A stretch of 64,000 nucleotides of DNA from Streptomyces olivaceus (GTDB taxonomy: Bacteria > Actinomycetota > Actinomycetes > Streptomycetales > Streptomycetaceae). Under the pieces are notes generated by a model. The model worked only from the letters and a program-made list of their open reading frames with translations. It did no database searches and had not been told where the DNA came from. The stretch is taken from the NCBI RefSeq assembly GCF_000721235.1, contig NZ_JOFH01000001.1, positions 434,001 through 498,000 of the forward strand, in the 5' to 3' direction. The position numbers and the translations under genes were made by a program. Within the stretch, counting starts at the first letter, position 1, and every line of letters starts with the position of its first letter. Shown here piece by piece: positions 19,597-28,389 of this stretch.

Positions 19597-19609
19597 TCGA
19601 AACTTTCGA
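19597..19609. promoter_or_regulatory. Xylan-regulon operator-like box 2 (TCGAAACTTTCGA)
   Basis: A 6-bp arm palindrome with one central base, lying between the LacI repressor stop and the xylanase control region, 90 bp from box 1. It is the most symmetric of the four copies in the window. Confidence 0.65.
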
Positions 19610-19633
19610 GGCCGTGACGGGATCTGAAGTCCG

Positions 19634-20644
19634 TCAGCGGCCGGGGGGCGCGGTCGAAGCGCGTACCACGAGTTCGGTGGCGAGCTCGATGTGGTGGGAC
19701 TCGGTCTTCTCCCCGTTGGCGAGCCGGAGGGCGGTGCGCAGGGCGGCGCCGCCCATCTCCCGCAGCGGCTGGCGCACGGTGGTCAGCGGCGGTGAGGCCA
19801 TCTGCGCGAGGCTCGTGTCGTCGAAGCCCACGACGCTCAGGTCTTCCGGGACGCGCAGACCGCGGACACGTGCGGCCTCCACGGCGCCGACGGCGATCTC
19901 GTCGTTGCCCGCGAAGATCGCCGTCGGTGGCTCCGGCAGGTCCAGCAGCGCCGCGGCTCCGAGCGCCCCGGTCTCGTAGGTGAATTCTCCCGGCCGGACG
20001 TGCGCCTCGGGCACCTGGAACCCTTCCGCCTCCATGGCGGCGCGGTAGCCGTGCATGCGCGCCTGGTTGCACACGGCCATGGCGGGGCCGCCGAGATAGG
20101 CGATACGGCGGTGCCCCAGGGAGAGCAGGTGCCGGGTCGCGGCCAGGCCGCCGGCGAAGTTGGTGGCCCCGACACTGTTGACCCGGCTGTCCGGCAGGTG
20201 CAACGGGTCCAGCACCACCAGCGGCAGCCCCGACCGGGCCAGTTCGTTCAGGTGCGCCGCGGTGTACACGCTGGTGACCGCGATGACGGCGCGACGCCCG
20301 GCCGAGACCAGGTCCCGGGCCCAGTGCGGGGCGCCGGACGCCCTGCTGATCACGACCGAGGCCCCCAGCTCGGCGGCGGAGTCGATGATGCCTTCCAGGG
20401 TCTCGGCCACGTAGGACTTCAGTCCGCCCTTGAACTGCACCTCGATGGTCGGGCCGGCGGCGGCCTCGGTGTGGCGGAACACCGGAGCGAGGTAGTCGTG
20501 CCGGTGCAGCAGTTCCTGCACCCGTGTGCGGGTCTGCGGCGCCACGTCCCCGCGACCGTTGACCACTTTGGACACGGTCGCGACGGAGACTCCGGCCTCC
20601 TGGGCGATGTCCGCCAAAGTGGTGCGCCTCGCGTTCGGTCGCAT
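19634..20644 (-). CDS. bxlR: LacI family repressor of xylan genes (BxlR-like)
   Basis: 336 residues, complete LacI/GalR length. Residues 8-55 are the LacI HTH and hinge (TTLADIAQEAGVSVATVSKVVNGRGDVAPQTRTRV). Residues ~65-330 are the periplasmic-binding-like ligand domain (AVIAVTSVYTA, GATNFAGGLAATRHLLSLGHRRIAYLGG, AIFAGNDEIAVGAVEAARVRGLRVPEDLSVVGFDDT, PPLTTVRQPLREMG). It is divergent from the importer operon and precedes the xylanase gene. Matching palindromes lie on both sides, so it probably represses both transcription units until xylobiose or a similar oligomer binds. The gene symbol rests on this context. Confidence 0.88.
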   Translation of the reverse strand: MRPNARRTTLADIAQEAGVSVATVSKVVNGRGDVAPQTRTRVQELLHRHDYLAPVFRHTEAAAGPTIEVQFKGGLKSYVAETLEGIIDSAAELGASVVISRASGAPHWARDLVSAGRRAVIAVTSVYTAAHLNELARSGLPLVVLDPLHLPDSRVNSVGATNFAGGLAATRHLLSLGHRRIAYLGGPAMAVCNQARMHGYRAAMEAEGFQVPEAHVRPGEFTYETGALGAAALLDLPEPPTAIFAGNDEIAVGAVEAARVRGLRVPEDLSVVGFDDTSLAQMASPPLTTVRQPLREMGGAALRTALRLANGEKTESHHIELATELVVRASTAPPGR

Positions 20645-20754
20645 CGGTTCCTCCCACGTGTGCCTCCACCGGAGTGGTGAGCCGCCGGCCGGGCCGGCAA
20701 CGCATCCCGGCTCTCAGCTTCTGCCCTCCACCCTCTGCGATCAACCAATCCTTT

Positions 20755-20768
20755 TCGAAAACTTTCGA
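20755..20768. promoter_or_regulatory. Xylan-regulon operator-like box 3 (TCGAAAACTTTCGA)
   Basis: CGAAA and TTTCG arms with a two-base centre, 111 nt upstream of the repressor start and 216 nt upstream of the importer start. It is well placed for repressor autoregulation. Confidence 0.6.
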
Positions 20769-20852
20769 CGCTTGCCACTCAGCGCTTCACACGGTCGTCG
20801 AGGCCTGGACCATGGCATTTATCGCCTGTACAAGGCCGCTCATGCAGATGCC

Positions 20853-20882
20853 TTGACAGGGCATCAGCGCCAAACCTAATTT
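20853..20882 (+). promoter_or_regulatory. Promoter of the xylo-oligosaccharide importer operon
   Basis: TTGACA (20853-20858) and TAATTT (20877-20882) with an 18-nt spacer, about 90 nt upstream of the binding-protein ATG. The perfect -35 and AT-rich -10 stand out in this GC-rich context. Confidence 0.6.
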
Positions 20883-20911
20883 GCACGCACAGAGCACGGA
20901 GAAGGCTGTTT

Positions 20912-20924
20912 CGAAAATCTTTCA
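20912..20924. promoter_or_regulatory. Xylan-regulon operator-like box 4 (CGAAAATCTTTCA)
   Basis: GAAA/TTTC arms with a three-base-longer centre, about 30 nt downstream of the -10 box of the importer promoter. A bound repressor would block elongation or initiation. The spacing is less regular than in boxes 1-3. Confidence 0.5.
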
Positions 20925-20970
20925 CCATGACTCACGAGAAGCCGGCGGCTCTCGAGTGCGGAGAAAAGAC

Positions 20971-22281
20971 ATGGCGCTCTCCCGACGTTCCCTCCTCGGC
21001 CTGGCCGCCGCTGTACCGGCCTCCGCGGCGCTGGCCGCCTGCGGCTCGTCCGGACCCGGCAAGAGCGGTGGCGGGGCCACGTACTGGTACCTGAACGGCC
21101 AACCGCAGGAAGGCGTCCGGGCCGGCGCGGTGGACGCGTACAACAAGGCCCATCCCGACGACGGGATCGAGGACACCACCTTCCAGAACGACGCGTACAA
21201 AACGAAGATCAAGACCGCCATAGGCGCCGGACAGGCGCCCACCATCATCTGGGGGTGGGGCGGTGGGACACTGCGCACCTACGCGAAAGCGGGCCAGGTC
21301 GAGGACCTCACGTCGTGGTTCGAGGAGCACTCCGACATCAAGAAGTCGCTCCTTGCGACCTCTTTCGACCCGGCGACCGTCGACGGCAAGATCTACGCGA
21401 TGCCGTGCGAGAACGTGCAGCCGGTCGTCCTCTACTACAACAAGAAGGTCTTCGACCAGGTCGGGGTGGAACCGCCCGAGTCCTGGGACGACATCATGGC
21501 GCTGGTGCCCGAGTTCAACGCGAAGGGCATAGCGCCGTTCTCCCTCGGTGGCCAGTCCCGGTGGACCAACATGATGTGGTTGGAGTTCCTGTTCGACCGC
21601 ATCGGCGGACCCGAGGTGTTCCAGGCCGTCATCGAGGGCGAGAAGAACGCCTGGTCCCACCCGGACGCCATCGCCGCGCTGACCAAAGTGCAGGAACTGG
21701 TCGAGGCGGACGGGTTCATCAAGGGCTTCTCCTCCATCACCGCGGACTCCAACGCCGACCAGGCACTGCTGTACACCGGCAAGGCCGCGATGATGCTGCA
21801 CGGCTCGTGGTCGTACGGCATCCAGCAGGCCGACGGCGGGGACTTCGTCGCCGGCGGCGGGCTGGGGTACATGAACTTCCCGCCCGTCGACGGGGGCAAG
21901 GGCGATCCGAGCAACACGGTCGGCAACCCGGCCCAGTACCTGTCCATCTCCTCGAAGGCCACCACCGAGGAGAAGAAGATCGCCAAGGACTTCTTCGCGA
22001 CCGGCGTCCTCCAGGACGCCGAGGTCAAGGCGTGGATCGACAACGGCTCGGTGCCGGTCCGGCTCGGCACGGAGAAACTGCTGGCCGCCTCCAAGAGCGC
22101 CGACTTCCTCGAGGTCAACTACGGCATTGCCAGCAAGGCCGGGACGTTCGTGCAGTCCTGGGACCAGGCGCTCAGTCCCACGGCCGCCGAGACCCTGCTG
22201 GACAACATCGTCAAGCTATTCCAACTCTCCATCTCACCAAAGCAGTTCGCCGGCGCCCTCAACGCGGTCATCGGCAAATGA
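20971..22281 (+). CDS. bxlE: ABC transporter substrate-binding lipoprotein (xylobiose type)
   Basis: 436 residues. The ATG at 20971 follows GGAG 7 nt upstream; a longer frame to 20881 runs through operator box 4 and is rejected. The signal has twin arginines (LSRRSLLGLAAA) and a lipobox ending LAAC, with Cys24 as the lipid anchor. The mature protein is a family-1 sugar-binding protein (YWYLNGQPQEG, GAGQAPTIIWGWGGGTLRTYAKAGQVEDLT, YYNKKVFDQVGVEPPESWDD, GKAAMMLHGSW). It captures xylo-oligosaccharides outside the membrane and hands them to the two permeases, whose genes overlap or abut. No ATPase gene is present, as is usual in Streptomyces, where a shared MsiK energises such systems. Confidence 0.9.
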   Translation: MALSRRSLLGLAAAVPASAALAACGSSGPGKSGGGATYWYLNGQPQEGVRAGAVDAYNKAHPDDGIEDTTFQNDAYKTKIKTAIGAGQAPTIIWGWGGGTLRTYAKAGQVEDLTSWFEEHSDIKKSLLATSFDPATVDGKIYAMPCENVQPVVLYYNKKVFDQVGVEPPESWDDIMALVPEFNAKGIAPFSLGGQSRWTNMMWLEFLFDRIGGPEVFQAVIEGEKNAWSHPDAIAALTKVQELVEADGFIKGFSSITADSNADQALLYTGKAAMMLHGSWSYGIQQADGGDFVAGGGLGYMNFPPVDGGKGDPSNTVGNPAQYLSISSKATTEEKKIAKDFFATGVLQDAEVKAWIDNGSVPVRLGTEKLLAASKSADFLEVNYGIASKAGTFVQSWDQALSPTAAETLLDNIVKLFQLSISPKQFAGALNAVIGK

Positions 22282-23180
22282 GCTCACTCACCGGCCATCC
22301 GCCCCGTCGCCCGCCGCGCAGCATCCTGCCGTGGCTGGCAACACCGGCGCTGGTGGTCTTCGTCGGTTTCGCGGTGATTCCGCTCGTCGGTGTCTTCGCG
22401 CTGAGCTTCACCACCTGGGACGGGATCGGCACCATCCACCCGTCCGGGCTGACCAGTTGGCGTGCGGTGCTCACCGACCCCGGGCTGCCGCACGCCCTCT
22501 GGGTGACGTTCCTGGTGATGGCCGTGTCCTGGGCCGTGCAGACACCGCTGAGCATTCTGCTCGGCACGTTCCTGGCGGGCCGCCAGCGCTACCGTGCGGT
22601 GCTGGGCGTGATCTACTTCGTGCCCCTGATGCTCAGCTCCGCGGCGATCGCCATCGCGTACAAGGCATTGCTGGACCCCAACTTCGGGCTCGGGGCGGGG
22701 CTGGGGCTGCAACTGCTCAGCCAGGACTGGCTGGGGCGGCCCGGGCTCGCCTTCGGAGTCGTCGTCTTCGTCGTCTCCTGGCAGTTCGTCCCGTTCCACT
22801 CCCTGATCTACCAGGGTGGTGTCCAGCAGATTCCGCACTCCCTCTACGAGGCGGCGCAGTTGGACGGCGCCGGACGCATCCGGCAGTTCTTCAGCATCAC
22901 GCTGCCCCAGCTGAGGTACACCATCATCACCTCGTCCACACTGATGGTGGTGGGGTCGCTGACCTTCTTCGACCTCATCTTCGTCCTGACCGAGGGCGGA
23001 CCGGGTGACGCCACCCGGGTCCTCGCACTGGACATGTACAAACGGGGCTTCCAGGCCAGCCTGATGGGCCCGGCCAGCGTCATCGCGGTCATCCTCGTCC
23101 TGCTGGGTCTCGCCCTCGCCCTGCTGCTGCGCCGGCTCGGAGGCCGGGACGCCGGGGCGAGCCAACTCGAGGGGGCCTGA
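22278..23180 (+). CDS. bxlF: ABC sugar transporter permease 1 (MalF-like)
   Basis: 300 residues. Its ATG overlaps the stop of the binding-protein gene by 4 bases (ATGA), so translation is coupled. About six membrane segments are visible, beginning LATPALVVFVGFAVIPLVGVFAL and ending VIAVILVLLGLALALLL. The cytoplasmic EAA loop reads YEAAQLDGAGRIRQFFSITLPQLR near residue 195-218, which docks the ATPase. It forms the membrane channel with the next gene product. Confidence 0.92.
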   Translation: MSSLTGHPPRRPPRSILPWLATPALVVFVGFAVIPLVGVFALSFTTWDGIGTIHPSGLTSWRAVLTDPGLPHALWVTFLVMAVSWAVQTPLSILLGTFLAGRQRYRAVLGVIYFVPLMLSSAAIAIAYKALLDPNFGLGAGLGLQLLSQDWLGRPGLAFGVVVFVVSWQFVPFHSLIYQGGVQQIPHSLYEAAQLDGAGRIRQFFSITLPQLRYTIITSSTLMVVGSLTFFDLIFVLTEGGPGDATRVLALDMYKRGFQASLMGPASVIAVILVLLGLALALLLRRLGGRDAGASQLEGA

Positions 23181-23181
23181 G

Positions 23182-24078
23182 GTGACCGCCACGCTGCCCG
23201 AGGCACGACGACCGCCCGGGACCACCGGCCGCGAGCGGCCACGCCGCTCCTCCCGGCCGGCCCGCCGACGCAACTGGGCCGGCGGCCTGGCCGGATGGAT
23301 CTGGCTCGTCGTCGTGGCCGTGCCCCTGTACTGGACCCTCATCACCAGCCTCAAGGCCCAGAGCCGCTACTACGGGAGCAACCCGCTGGTGCCGTCGGGC
23401 GATCCGACACTGGACAACTACCGGCTGGTCATCGAGTCCGACTTCCTCCGCTACTTCATGAACAGCGTGTTGGTCACCGCCGGCGCCGTGGTCCCGGCGG
23501 TCCTGTTCTCCTTCATGGCGGCCTACGCGATCGTCCGAGGGTGGCGCATGCGGGTCCTGCGCGCGATGAACGGGCTCTTCCTCATGGGTCTGGCCATCCC
23601 GCTGCAGGCGACCGTGATCCCCGTCTACCTGATCATCATCAAACTGCATCTGTACGACACCCTGCTGGCGCTGATCCTCCCGTCGATCGCCTTCGCCATC
23701 CCGCTGTCGGTACTGGTGCTCGCCAACTTCGTCCGCGACGTCCCCAAGGAACTGTTCGACTCGATGCGGGTCGACGGCGCCACCGAATGGACGACGCTGT
23801 GGCGGCTGGCGGCGCCGCTCACCCGGCCGGCCATCCTCACCGTGACCATCTTCAACGCACTGACCATCTGGAACGGGTTCCTGCTGCCCCTGGTGCTCAC
23901 CCAGAGCCCGGAGCGCCGCACCCTGCCGCTCGCGCTGTGGACCTTCCAGGGCCAGTACAGCGTCAACGTTCCCGCCGTGCTCGCCGCAGTCGTCCTCACC
24001 ACACTGCCCGTCCTGGTCCTGTACGCGTTCGGCCGCCGCCAGTTGCTGAGCGGTCTGACCGCTGGATTCAGCCGTTGA
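23182..24078 (+). CDS. bxlG: ABC sugar transporter permease 2 (MalG-like)
   Basis: 298 residues, starting at a GTG 1 nt after the upstream stop with a G-rich RBS inside the end of the previous gene. After an arginine-rich ~30-residue head, six membrane segments follow (WIWLVVVAVPLYWTLITSL to LTTLPVLVLYAFGR). The EAA loop is FDSMRVDGATEWTTLWRLAAPLTRPAI. It pairs with the preceding permease. The C-terminus QLLSGLTAGFSR is typical of this subfamily. Confidence 0.92.
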   Translation: MTATLPEARRPPGTTGRERPRRSSRPARRRNWAGGLAGWIWLVVVAVPLYWTLITSLKAQSRYYGSNPLVPSGDPTLDNYRLVIESDFLRYFMNSVLVTAGAVVPAVLFSFMAAYAIVRGWRMRVLRAMNGLFLMGLAIPLQATVIPVYLIIIKLHLYDTLLALILPSIAFAIPLSVLVLANFVRDVPKELFDSMRVDGATEWTTLWRLAAPLTRPAILTVTIFNALTIWNGFLLPLVLTQSPERRTLPLALWTFQGQYSVNVPAVLAAVVLTTLPVLVLYAFGRRQLLSGLTAGFSR

Positions 24079-24135
24079 CCGACGCGGCCGACGGCGGATC
24101 CCGGCTTGCCGGGACCCCTTCGCCCTGGGAGGAAA

Positions 24136-26523
24136 GTGACCGCCAACGTGGCTGAAGAGAAGACCCCCGCAGTCCCTGTCTGGAATGACCGCGCTGTTTC
24201 CGTGTCGGAGCGGGTCGATGCCCTGGTCGGGGCGATGACTCTGCGGGAGAAGATCGCGCAGTTGTACGGCGTGTGGGTGGGTGCGTCCGACGAGGGTGGG
24301 GATGTTGCCCCTCACCAGCACGACATGGAGGAGGCCGTCGATCTGGATGTGCTCCTGCCGGCCGGGCTGGGTCAGCTGACCCGGCCTTTCGGTACGGCTC
24401 CGGTCGATCCGGCGTTGGGTGCGCTGTCGTTGATGCGCAGTCAGGCCCGGATCGCCGCGGAGAACCGGTTCGGTATTCCCGCTCTGGCGCACGAGGAGTG
24501 TCTGGCGGGGTTCGCCGCGTGGGGCGCGACCGCCTACCCCGTCCCGCTCTCCTGGGGTGCCACGTTCGATCCGCATCTGGTGCGGCGGATGGCTGCGACC
24601 ATCGGCCGTGACATGCGGGCCGTCGGCGTGCATCAGGGGCTCGCGCCCGTCCTTGACGTGGTGCGCGACGCCCGCTGGGGCCGGGTGGAGGAGACCATCG
24701 GCGAGGACCCCTACCTCGTCGGGACCATCGGCACCGCCTACGTGCAGGGCCTGGAGTCCGCCGGGATCGTGGCGACCCTGAAGCACTTCGTCGGCTACTC
24801 GGCCTCCCGCGCCGGACGCAACCTCGCCCCCTCCTCGGTGGGTCCGCGTGAGCGCGCCGACGTCCTGCTGCCGCCCTTCGAGATGGCCGTCCGGGAGGGC
24901 GGCGCCCGCTCGGTCATGCACGCCTACACCGACCTCGACGGCATCCCCGCCGCCGCCGACGAAGACCTCCTGACCGGCCTGCTGCGCGACACGTGGGGAT
25001 TCGACGGCACCGTCGTCGCCGACTACTTCGGCATCGCCTTCCTCACCACCCTGCACGCCATAGCCGGCGACTGGGCAGACGCCGCCGGGGCCGCGCTGCG
25101 GGCGGGCGTCGACGTCGAACTGCCCACCGTCAAGACGTTCGGCACTCCCCTGGAGGAGGCCGTCACCGACGGCCGCGTCCCCGAAACGCTCATCGACCGC
25201 GCCCTGCGCCGGGTCCTGACCCAGAAAACAGCCCTCGGACTCCTCGATGCGGACTGGACCCCGCTCCCGCCCGCCCTGACCGGCGCCGACCTCGACACCC
25301 CCGACACCCTGCGCGGCAGCATCGACCTCGACGGCCCCGCCAACCGCGCACTGGCCCGCACCCTCGCCGAGGAAGCCGTCGTGCTGCTCAGCAACGACGG
25401 CATTCTTCCCCTCACCGCGCCCCGCCGCATCGCCCTGCTCGGCCCCAACGCCGACGAACCCACCGCCGTACTGGGCTGCTACTCCTTCCCCCAGCACATC
25501 GGCGTGCACCACCCCTACAGCCCCCTCGGCATCGAACTGCCCACTCTGCGCGACACCCTGACCGCCGAGTTCCCCGACACCCGGTTCACCACCGCCCCCG
25601 GCACCGGCATCGACGACGGCGACACCTCCGGCATCCCCGAAGCCGTCCGAGCAGCCCGGGACGCCGACATCGCCGTCGTGGTACTCGGCGACCGGGCCGG
25701 CCTGTTCGGACGCGGCACCAGCGGCGAAGGCTGCGACGCCGAGTCACTGGCCCTGCCCGGCGCCCAGCAGCAGCTCCTCGACGCCCTCCTCGACACCGGC
25801 ACCCCACTCGTCACCGTCCTGCTCGCCGGCCGCCCCTACGCACTGGGCCGCGCCGCCGACGAGTCCGCCGCCGTCGTCCAGGCCTTCTTCCCCGGCGAAG
25901 AAGGCACCCACGCCATCGCCGGAATCCTCGCCGGACGCCTCAACCCCTCCGGGCGCCTCCCCGTCAGCGTCCCCCGCATACCCGGAGCCCAGCCCACCAC
26001 CTACCTCGGCCCACGTCTCGCCCACGTGAACAACGTCTCCAGCATCGACCCCACCCCCGCCTTCCCCTTCGGCCACGGCCTCACCTACACCACCTTCCAC
26101 TGGACCGACCTCGCCGTCGACCACCACGAAGCACCCACCGACGGCGCCTTCACCATCGCCCTCACCATCCGCAACACCGGCCGGCGCCCCGGCACCGAAA
26201 CCGTCCAGCTCTACCTCCACGACCCCGTCGCCTCCGTCGTTCAGCCGGTACAGCGCCTCATCGGCTACACCCGCCTCACCCTCGACCCCGGCCAGGCCCA
26301 ACGCCTCCACGTCACCGTCCCCGCCGACCTCGCCTCCTTCACCGGACGCGACGGACAACGCATCACCGAACCAGGCACCCTCGAACTACGCCTCGCCTCC
26401 TCCAGCACCCAACCCCACCTCACCGCCGGCGTCACCCTCACCGGCCCCCAACGCCACGTCGACCACACACGACACCTCCACGCCGAGTTCGTGGTCGGGC
26501 AGGAGCCGGTCGCCCGAGCATGA
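24136..26523 (+). CDS. bxlA: GH3 beta-xylosidase (intracellular)
   Basis: 795 residues. The GTG at 24136 is 3 nt after GGAGG; an alternative GTG lies at 24148. There is no signal peptide, so it acts on imported oligomers. The GH3 N-terminal TIM barrel spans ~20-370: LAHEECLAG, APVLDVVRDARWGRVEETIGEDPYLVG, LKHFVGYS and the nucleophile Asp in TVVADYFGI near residue 300. The (alpha/beta)6 sandwich (~400-620) has AVVLLSNDGILPL and PFFPGEEGTHAIAGILAG-type motifs, followed by a fibronectin-III-like domain from about 690. It releases xylose from non-reducing ends. It is the last gene of the importer operon. Codon choice shifts sharply within the gene, G/T-ending at first and C-ending later. Confidence 0.92.
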   Translation: MTANVAEEKTPAVPVWNDRAVSVSERVDALVGAMTLREKIAQLYGVWVGASDEGGDVAPHQHDMEEAVDLDVLLPAGLGQLTRPFGTAPVDPALGALSLMRSQARIAAENRFGIPALAHEECLAGFAAWGATAYPVPLSWGATFDPHLVRRMAATIGRDMRAVGVHQGLAPVLDVVRDARWGRVEETIGEDPYLVGTIGTAYVQGLESAGIVATLKHFVGYSASRAGRNLAPSSVGPRERADVLLPPFEMAVREGGARSVMHAYTDLDGIPAAADEDLLTGLLRDTWGFDGTVVADYFGIAFLTTLHAIAGDWADAAGAALRAGVDVELPTVKTFGTPLEEAVTDGRVPETLIDRALRRVLTQKTALGLLDADWTPLPPALTGADLDTPDTLRGSIDLDGPANRALARTLAEEAVVLLSNDGILPLTAPRRIALLGPNADEPTAVLGCYSFPQHIGVHHPYSPLGIELPTLRDTLTAEFPDTRFTTAPGTGIDDGDTSGIPEAVRAARDADIAVVVLGDRAGLFGRGTSGEGCDAESLALPGAQQQLLDALLDTGTPLVTVLLAGRPYALGRAADESAAVVQAFFPGEEGTHAIAGILAGRLNPSGRLPVSVPRIPGAQPTTYLGPRLAHVNNVSSIDPTPAFPFGHGLTYTTFHWTDLAVDHHEAPTDGAFTIALTIRNTGRRPGTETVQLYLHDPVASVVQPVQRLIGYTRLTLDPGQAQRLHVTVPADLASFTGRDGQRITEPGTLELRLASSSTQPHLTAGVTLTGPQRHVDHTRHLHAEFVVGQEPVARA

Positions 26524-26547
26524 CCCCGGGCCGTCCCGGACGCGGAC

Positions 26548-28284
26548 TCAGTGGGAGTCGCGGGGGACCTCGTGCCCGCGGCTCCCGCGCAGGAACCCGA
26601 AGTCGGCGCCCCGGTCGGCCTGTTCCACGTTCTGTGTGTACAGCCAGGTGTAGCCGCCGGTGTACCGCTCGGCGGGGGCCCGCCACGTCTGCCGGCGTCG
26701 GGTCAGCTCGGCGTCGTCCACGTCCAGGCTCAGGGTGCGGTTCGGGACGTCGAGGACGACGGGGTCCCCGTCGCGCACCAGGGCGAGGGGTCCGCCGACG
26801 GCGGCCTCGGGCGCCACGTGCAGGACCACCGTCCCGTACCCGGTGCCACTCATCCGGCCGTCGCAGACGCGCACCATGTCCTTGACGCCGGCCTTCAACA
26901 GCTTGGCCGGAAGCGGCACGTTGGACACCTCGGGCATGCCGGGGTAACCCCTGGGACCGGCGTTGCGGATGACGATGACGGTGTTCTCGTCGATGTCGAG
27001 GTCGGGATCGTCGGCCACCACGTGATAGGCCTCCGGGGAGTCGAAGACGCGCGCGGGACCGCGGTGGGTGAGCAGATGCGGTGACGCGGCCGACTGCTTG
27101 ATCACGGCACCGTCGGGGCACAGGTTCCCGCGGAGTACGGCGATACCGGTGCCGGCCGGCTGGAAGGGGGCGTCGAGGCGGGTGATGACGTCGGAGTCGA
27201 CGCGTTCGGCGTGCTCGGTGTTCTCGGCGACGGTGCGTCCGGTGACCGTGATCCGGTCGCCGTGCAGCAGCTCCGCGCCGAGCAGTTCGGCCAGTACGGC
27301 GGGCAGGCCGCCCGCGTAGCAGAAGTCCTCCATCAGGTAGGTGCCGCTGGGCATCAGGTTGACCAGCGTCGGCACCGCGCGGGCCAAGTCGTCGAAGTCG
27401 CGCAGGTTCAACTCGACGCCGACGCGACCGGCGAGTGCGGTGAGATGGATGATGGCGTTCGTGGAGCCGCCGATGGCCGCGTTGACCCGGACGGCGTCCT
27501 CGAACGCCTCCCGGGTCAGGATCCGCGAGGGGCGCAGCTCCTCCTCCACCATCCCCACGATGCGCTGCCCGGCCGCCTGCGCGGTCTCCATCCGCCGGGA
27601 GTCGACCGCGGGCCAGGCCGCCGAGCCCGGCAGCTGCATACCCAGCGCCTCGGCCACGCAGGCCATCGTCGAGGCGGTCCCCATCGTCATGCAGTGCCCG
27701 TTGGAGCGGGCCATGCAGCCTTCCGCGAAGAAGCACTCCTCCTCGGTCATCCGCCCGGTCTTCAGGTCTTCCTCGAACTTCCACACGTGGGTGCCTGAAC
27801 CCACGTCCTGGCCCCGGTACTTGCCGTTGAGCATCGGCCCGCCGGTGACCATGACGGCGGGCAGGTCGACGCTGGCGGCGCCCATGAGCATGGCGGGGGT
27901 CGTCTTGTCGCAGCCTGACAGCAGCACGACACCGTCGAGCGGGTTGGCCCGGATCAGCTCCTCGACCTCCATGGCCATCAGGTTGCGGTACAGCATGGCG
28001 GTGGGACGCATCAGGGTCTCGCCGGTGGCCATCGTGGGGAACTGCAGCGGCAGACCGCCCGCCTGCCACACACCGCGTTTGACGGCTTCGGCGACGCGGG
28101 TGAGATGGGTGTTGCACGGGGCGAGTTCGGAGGCGCTGGTCGCGATGCCGATGACCGGACGCCCGTCGAACACCTCGTGCCCGAGACCCTGGTTGCGCAT
28201 CCAGGAGCGGTACAGCATCCCGCTGCGGCCCTGTGCGCCGAACCAGGCCTGGCTGCGTCGGTTCGTCCTCTGACCGTCGGTCAT
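26548..28284 (-). CDS. IlvD/Edd family dehydratase (pentonate/sugar-acid type)
   Basis: 578 residues. The ATG at 28284 follows GGAG. Iron-sulfur ligand positions of the family are present: Cys in LAPCNTHL (~60), Cys in LLSGCDKTTPAM (~128) and Cys in FFAEGCMARSNGHC (~200). GGSTNAIIHL, NLMPSGTYLMEDFCYAGG and RNAGPRGYPGMPEVSN are family signatures. The sequence fits the sugar-acid branch (D-xylonate, L-arabinonate or galactonate dehydratase) better than biosynthetic dihydroxy-acid dehydratase, and the xylan setting agrees. It would convert an aldonate to a 2-keto-3-deoxy acid. No aldose dehydrogenase, lactonase or aldolase is nearby. It converges on the beta-xylosidase with 24 nt between stops and is divergent from a FadR-type regulator. 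Confidence 0.85.
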   Translation of the reverse strand: MTDGQRTNRRSQAWFGAQGRSGMLYRSWMRNQGLGHEVFDGRPVIGIATSASELAPCNTHLTRVAEAVKRGVWQAGGLPLQFPTMATGETLMRPTAMLYRNLMAMEVEELIRANPLDGVVLLSGCDKTTPAMLMGAASVDLPAVMVTGGPMLNGKYRGQDVGSGTHVWKFEEDLKTGRMTEEECFFAEGCMARSNGHCMTMGTASTMACVAEALGMQLPGSAAWPAVDSRRMETAQAAGQRIVGMVEEELRPSRILTREAFEDAVRVNAAIGGSTNAIIHLTALAGRVGVELNLRDFDDLARAVPTLVNLMPSGTYLMEDFCYAGGLPAVLAELLGAELLHGDRITVTGRTVAENTEHAERVDSDVITRLDAPFQPAGTGIAVLRGNLCPDGAVIKQSAASPHLLTHRGPARVFDSPEAYHVVADDPDLDIDENTVIVIRNAGPRGYPGMPEVSNVPLPAKLLKAGVKDMVRVCDGRMSGTGYGTVVLHVAPEAAVGGPLALVRDGDPVVLDVPNRTLSLDVDDAELTRRRQTWRAPAERYTGGYTWLYTQNVEQADRGADFGFLRGSRGHEVPRDSH

Positions 28285-28368
28285 GCACTCACTCCCGTGG
28301 CTGTGGCGTCGTCCGCTTCGCGATGGGGCGTTGCCGGGTGAGGCCCCGCGGGCCGTACCCTGGGACAC

Positions 28369-28383
28369 AATCATTAAATGATT
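28369..28383. promoter_or_regulatory. Perfect palindrome AATCATT-A-AATGATT, FadR-type operator
   Basis: 7-bp arms and a one-base centre form an AT-rich island in a GC-rich gap, between the divergent dehydratase and GntR/FadR genes and directly before the regulator start. This is the size and place expected for autorepression and control of the dehydratase. Confidence 0.65.
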
Positions 28384-28389
28384 CGATGA

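Noticed and set aside
23089..25512. An 807-codon minus-strand open frame
   Set aside because: Antisense to the permease and beta-xylosidase genes; no family features.
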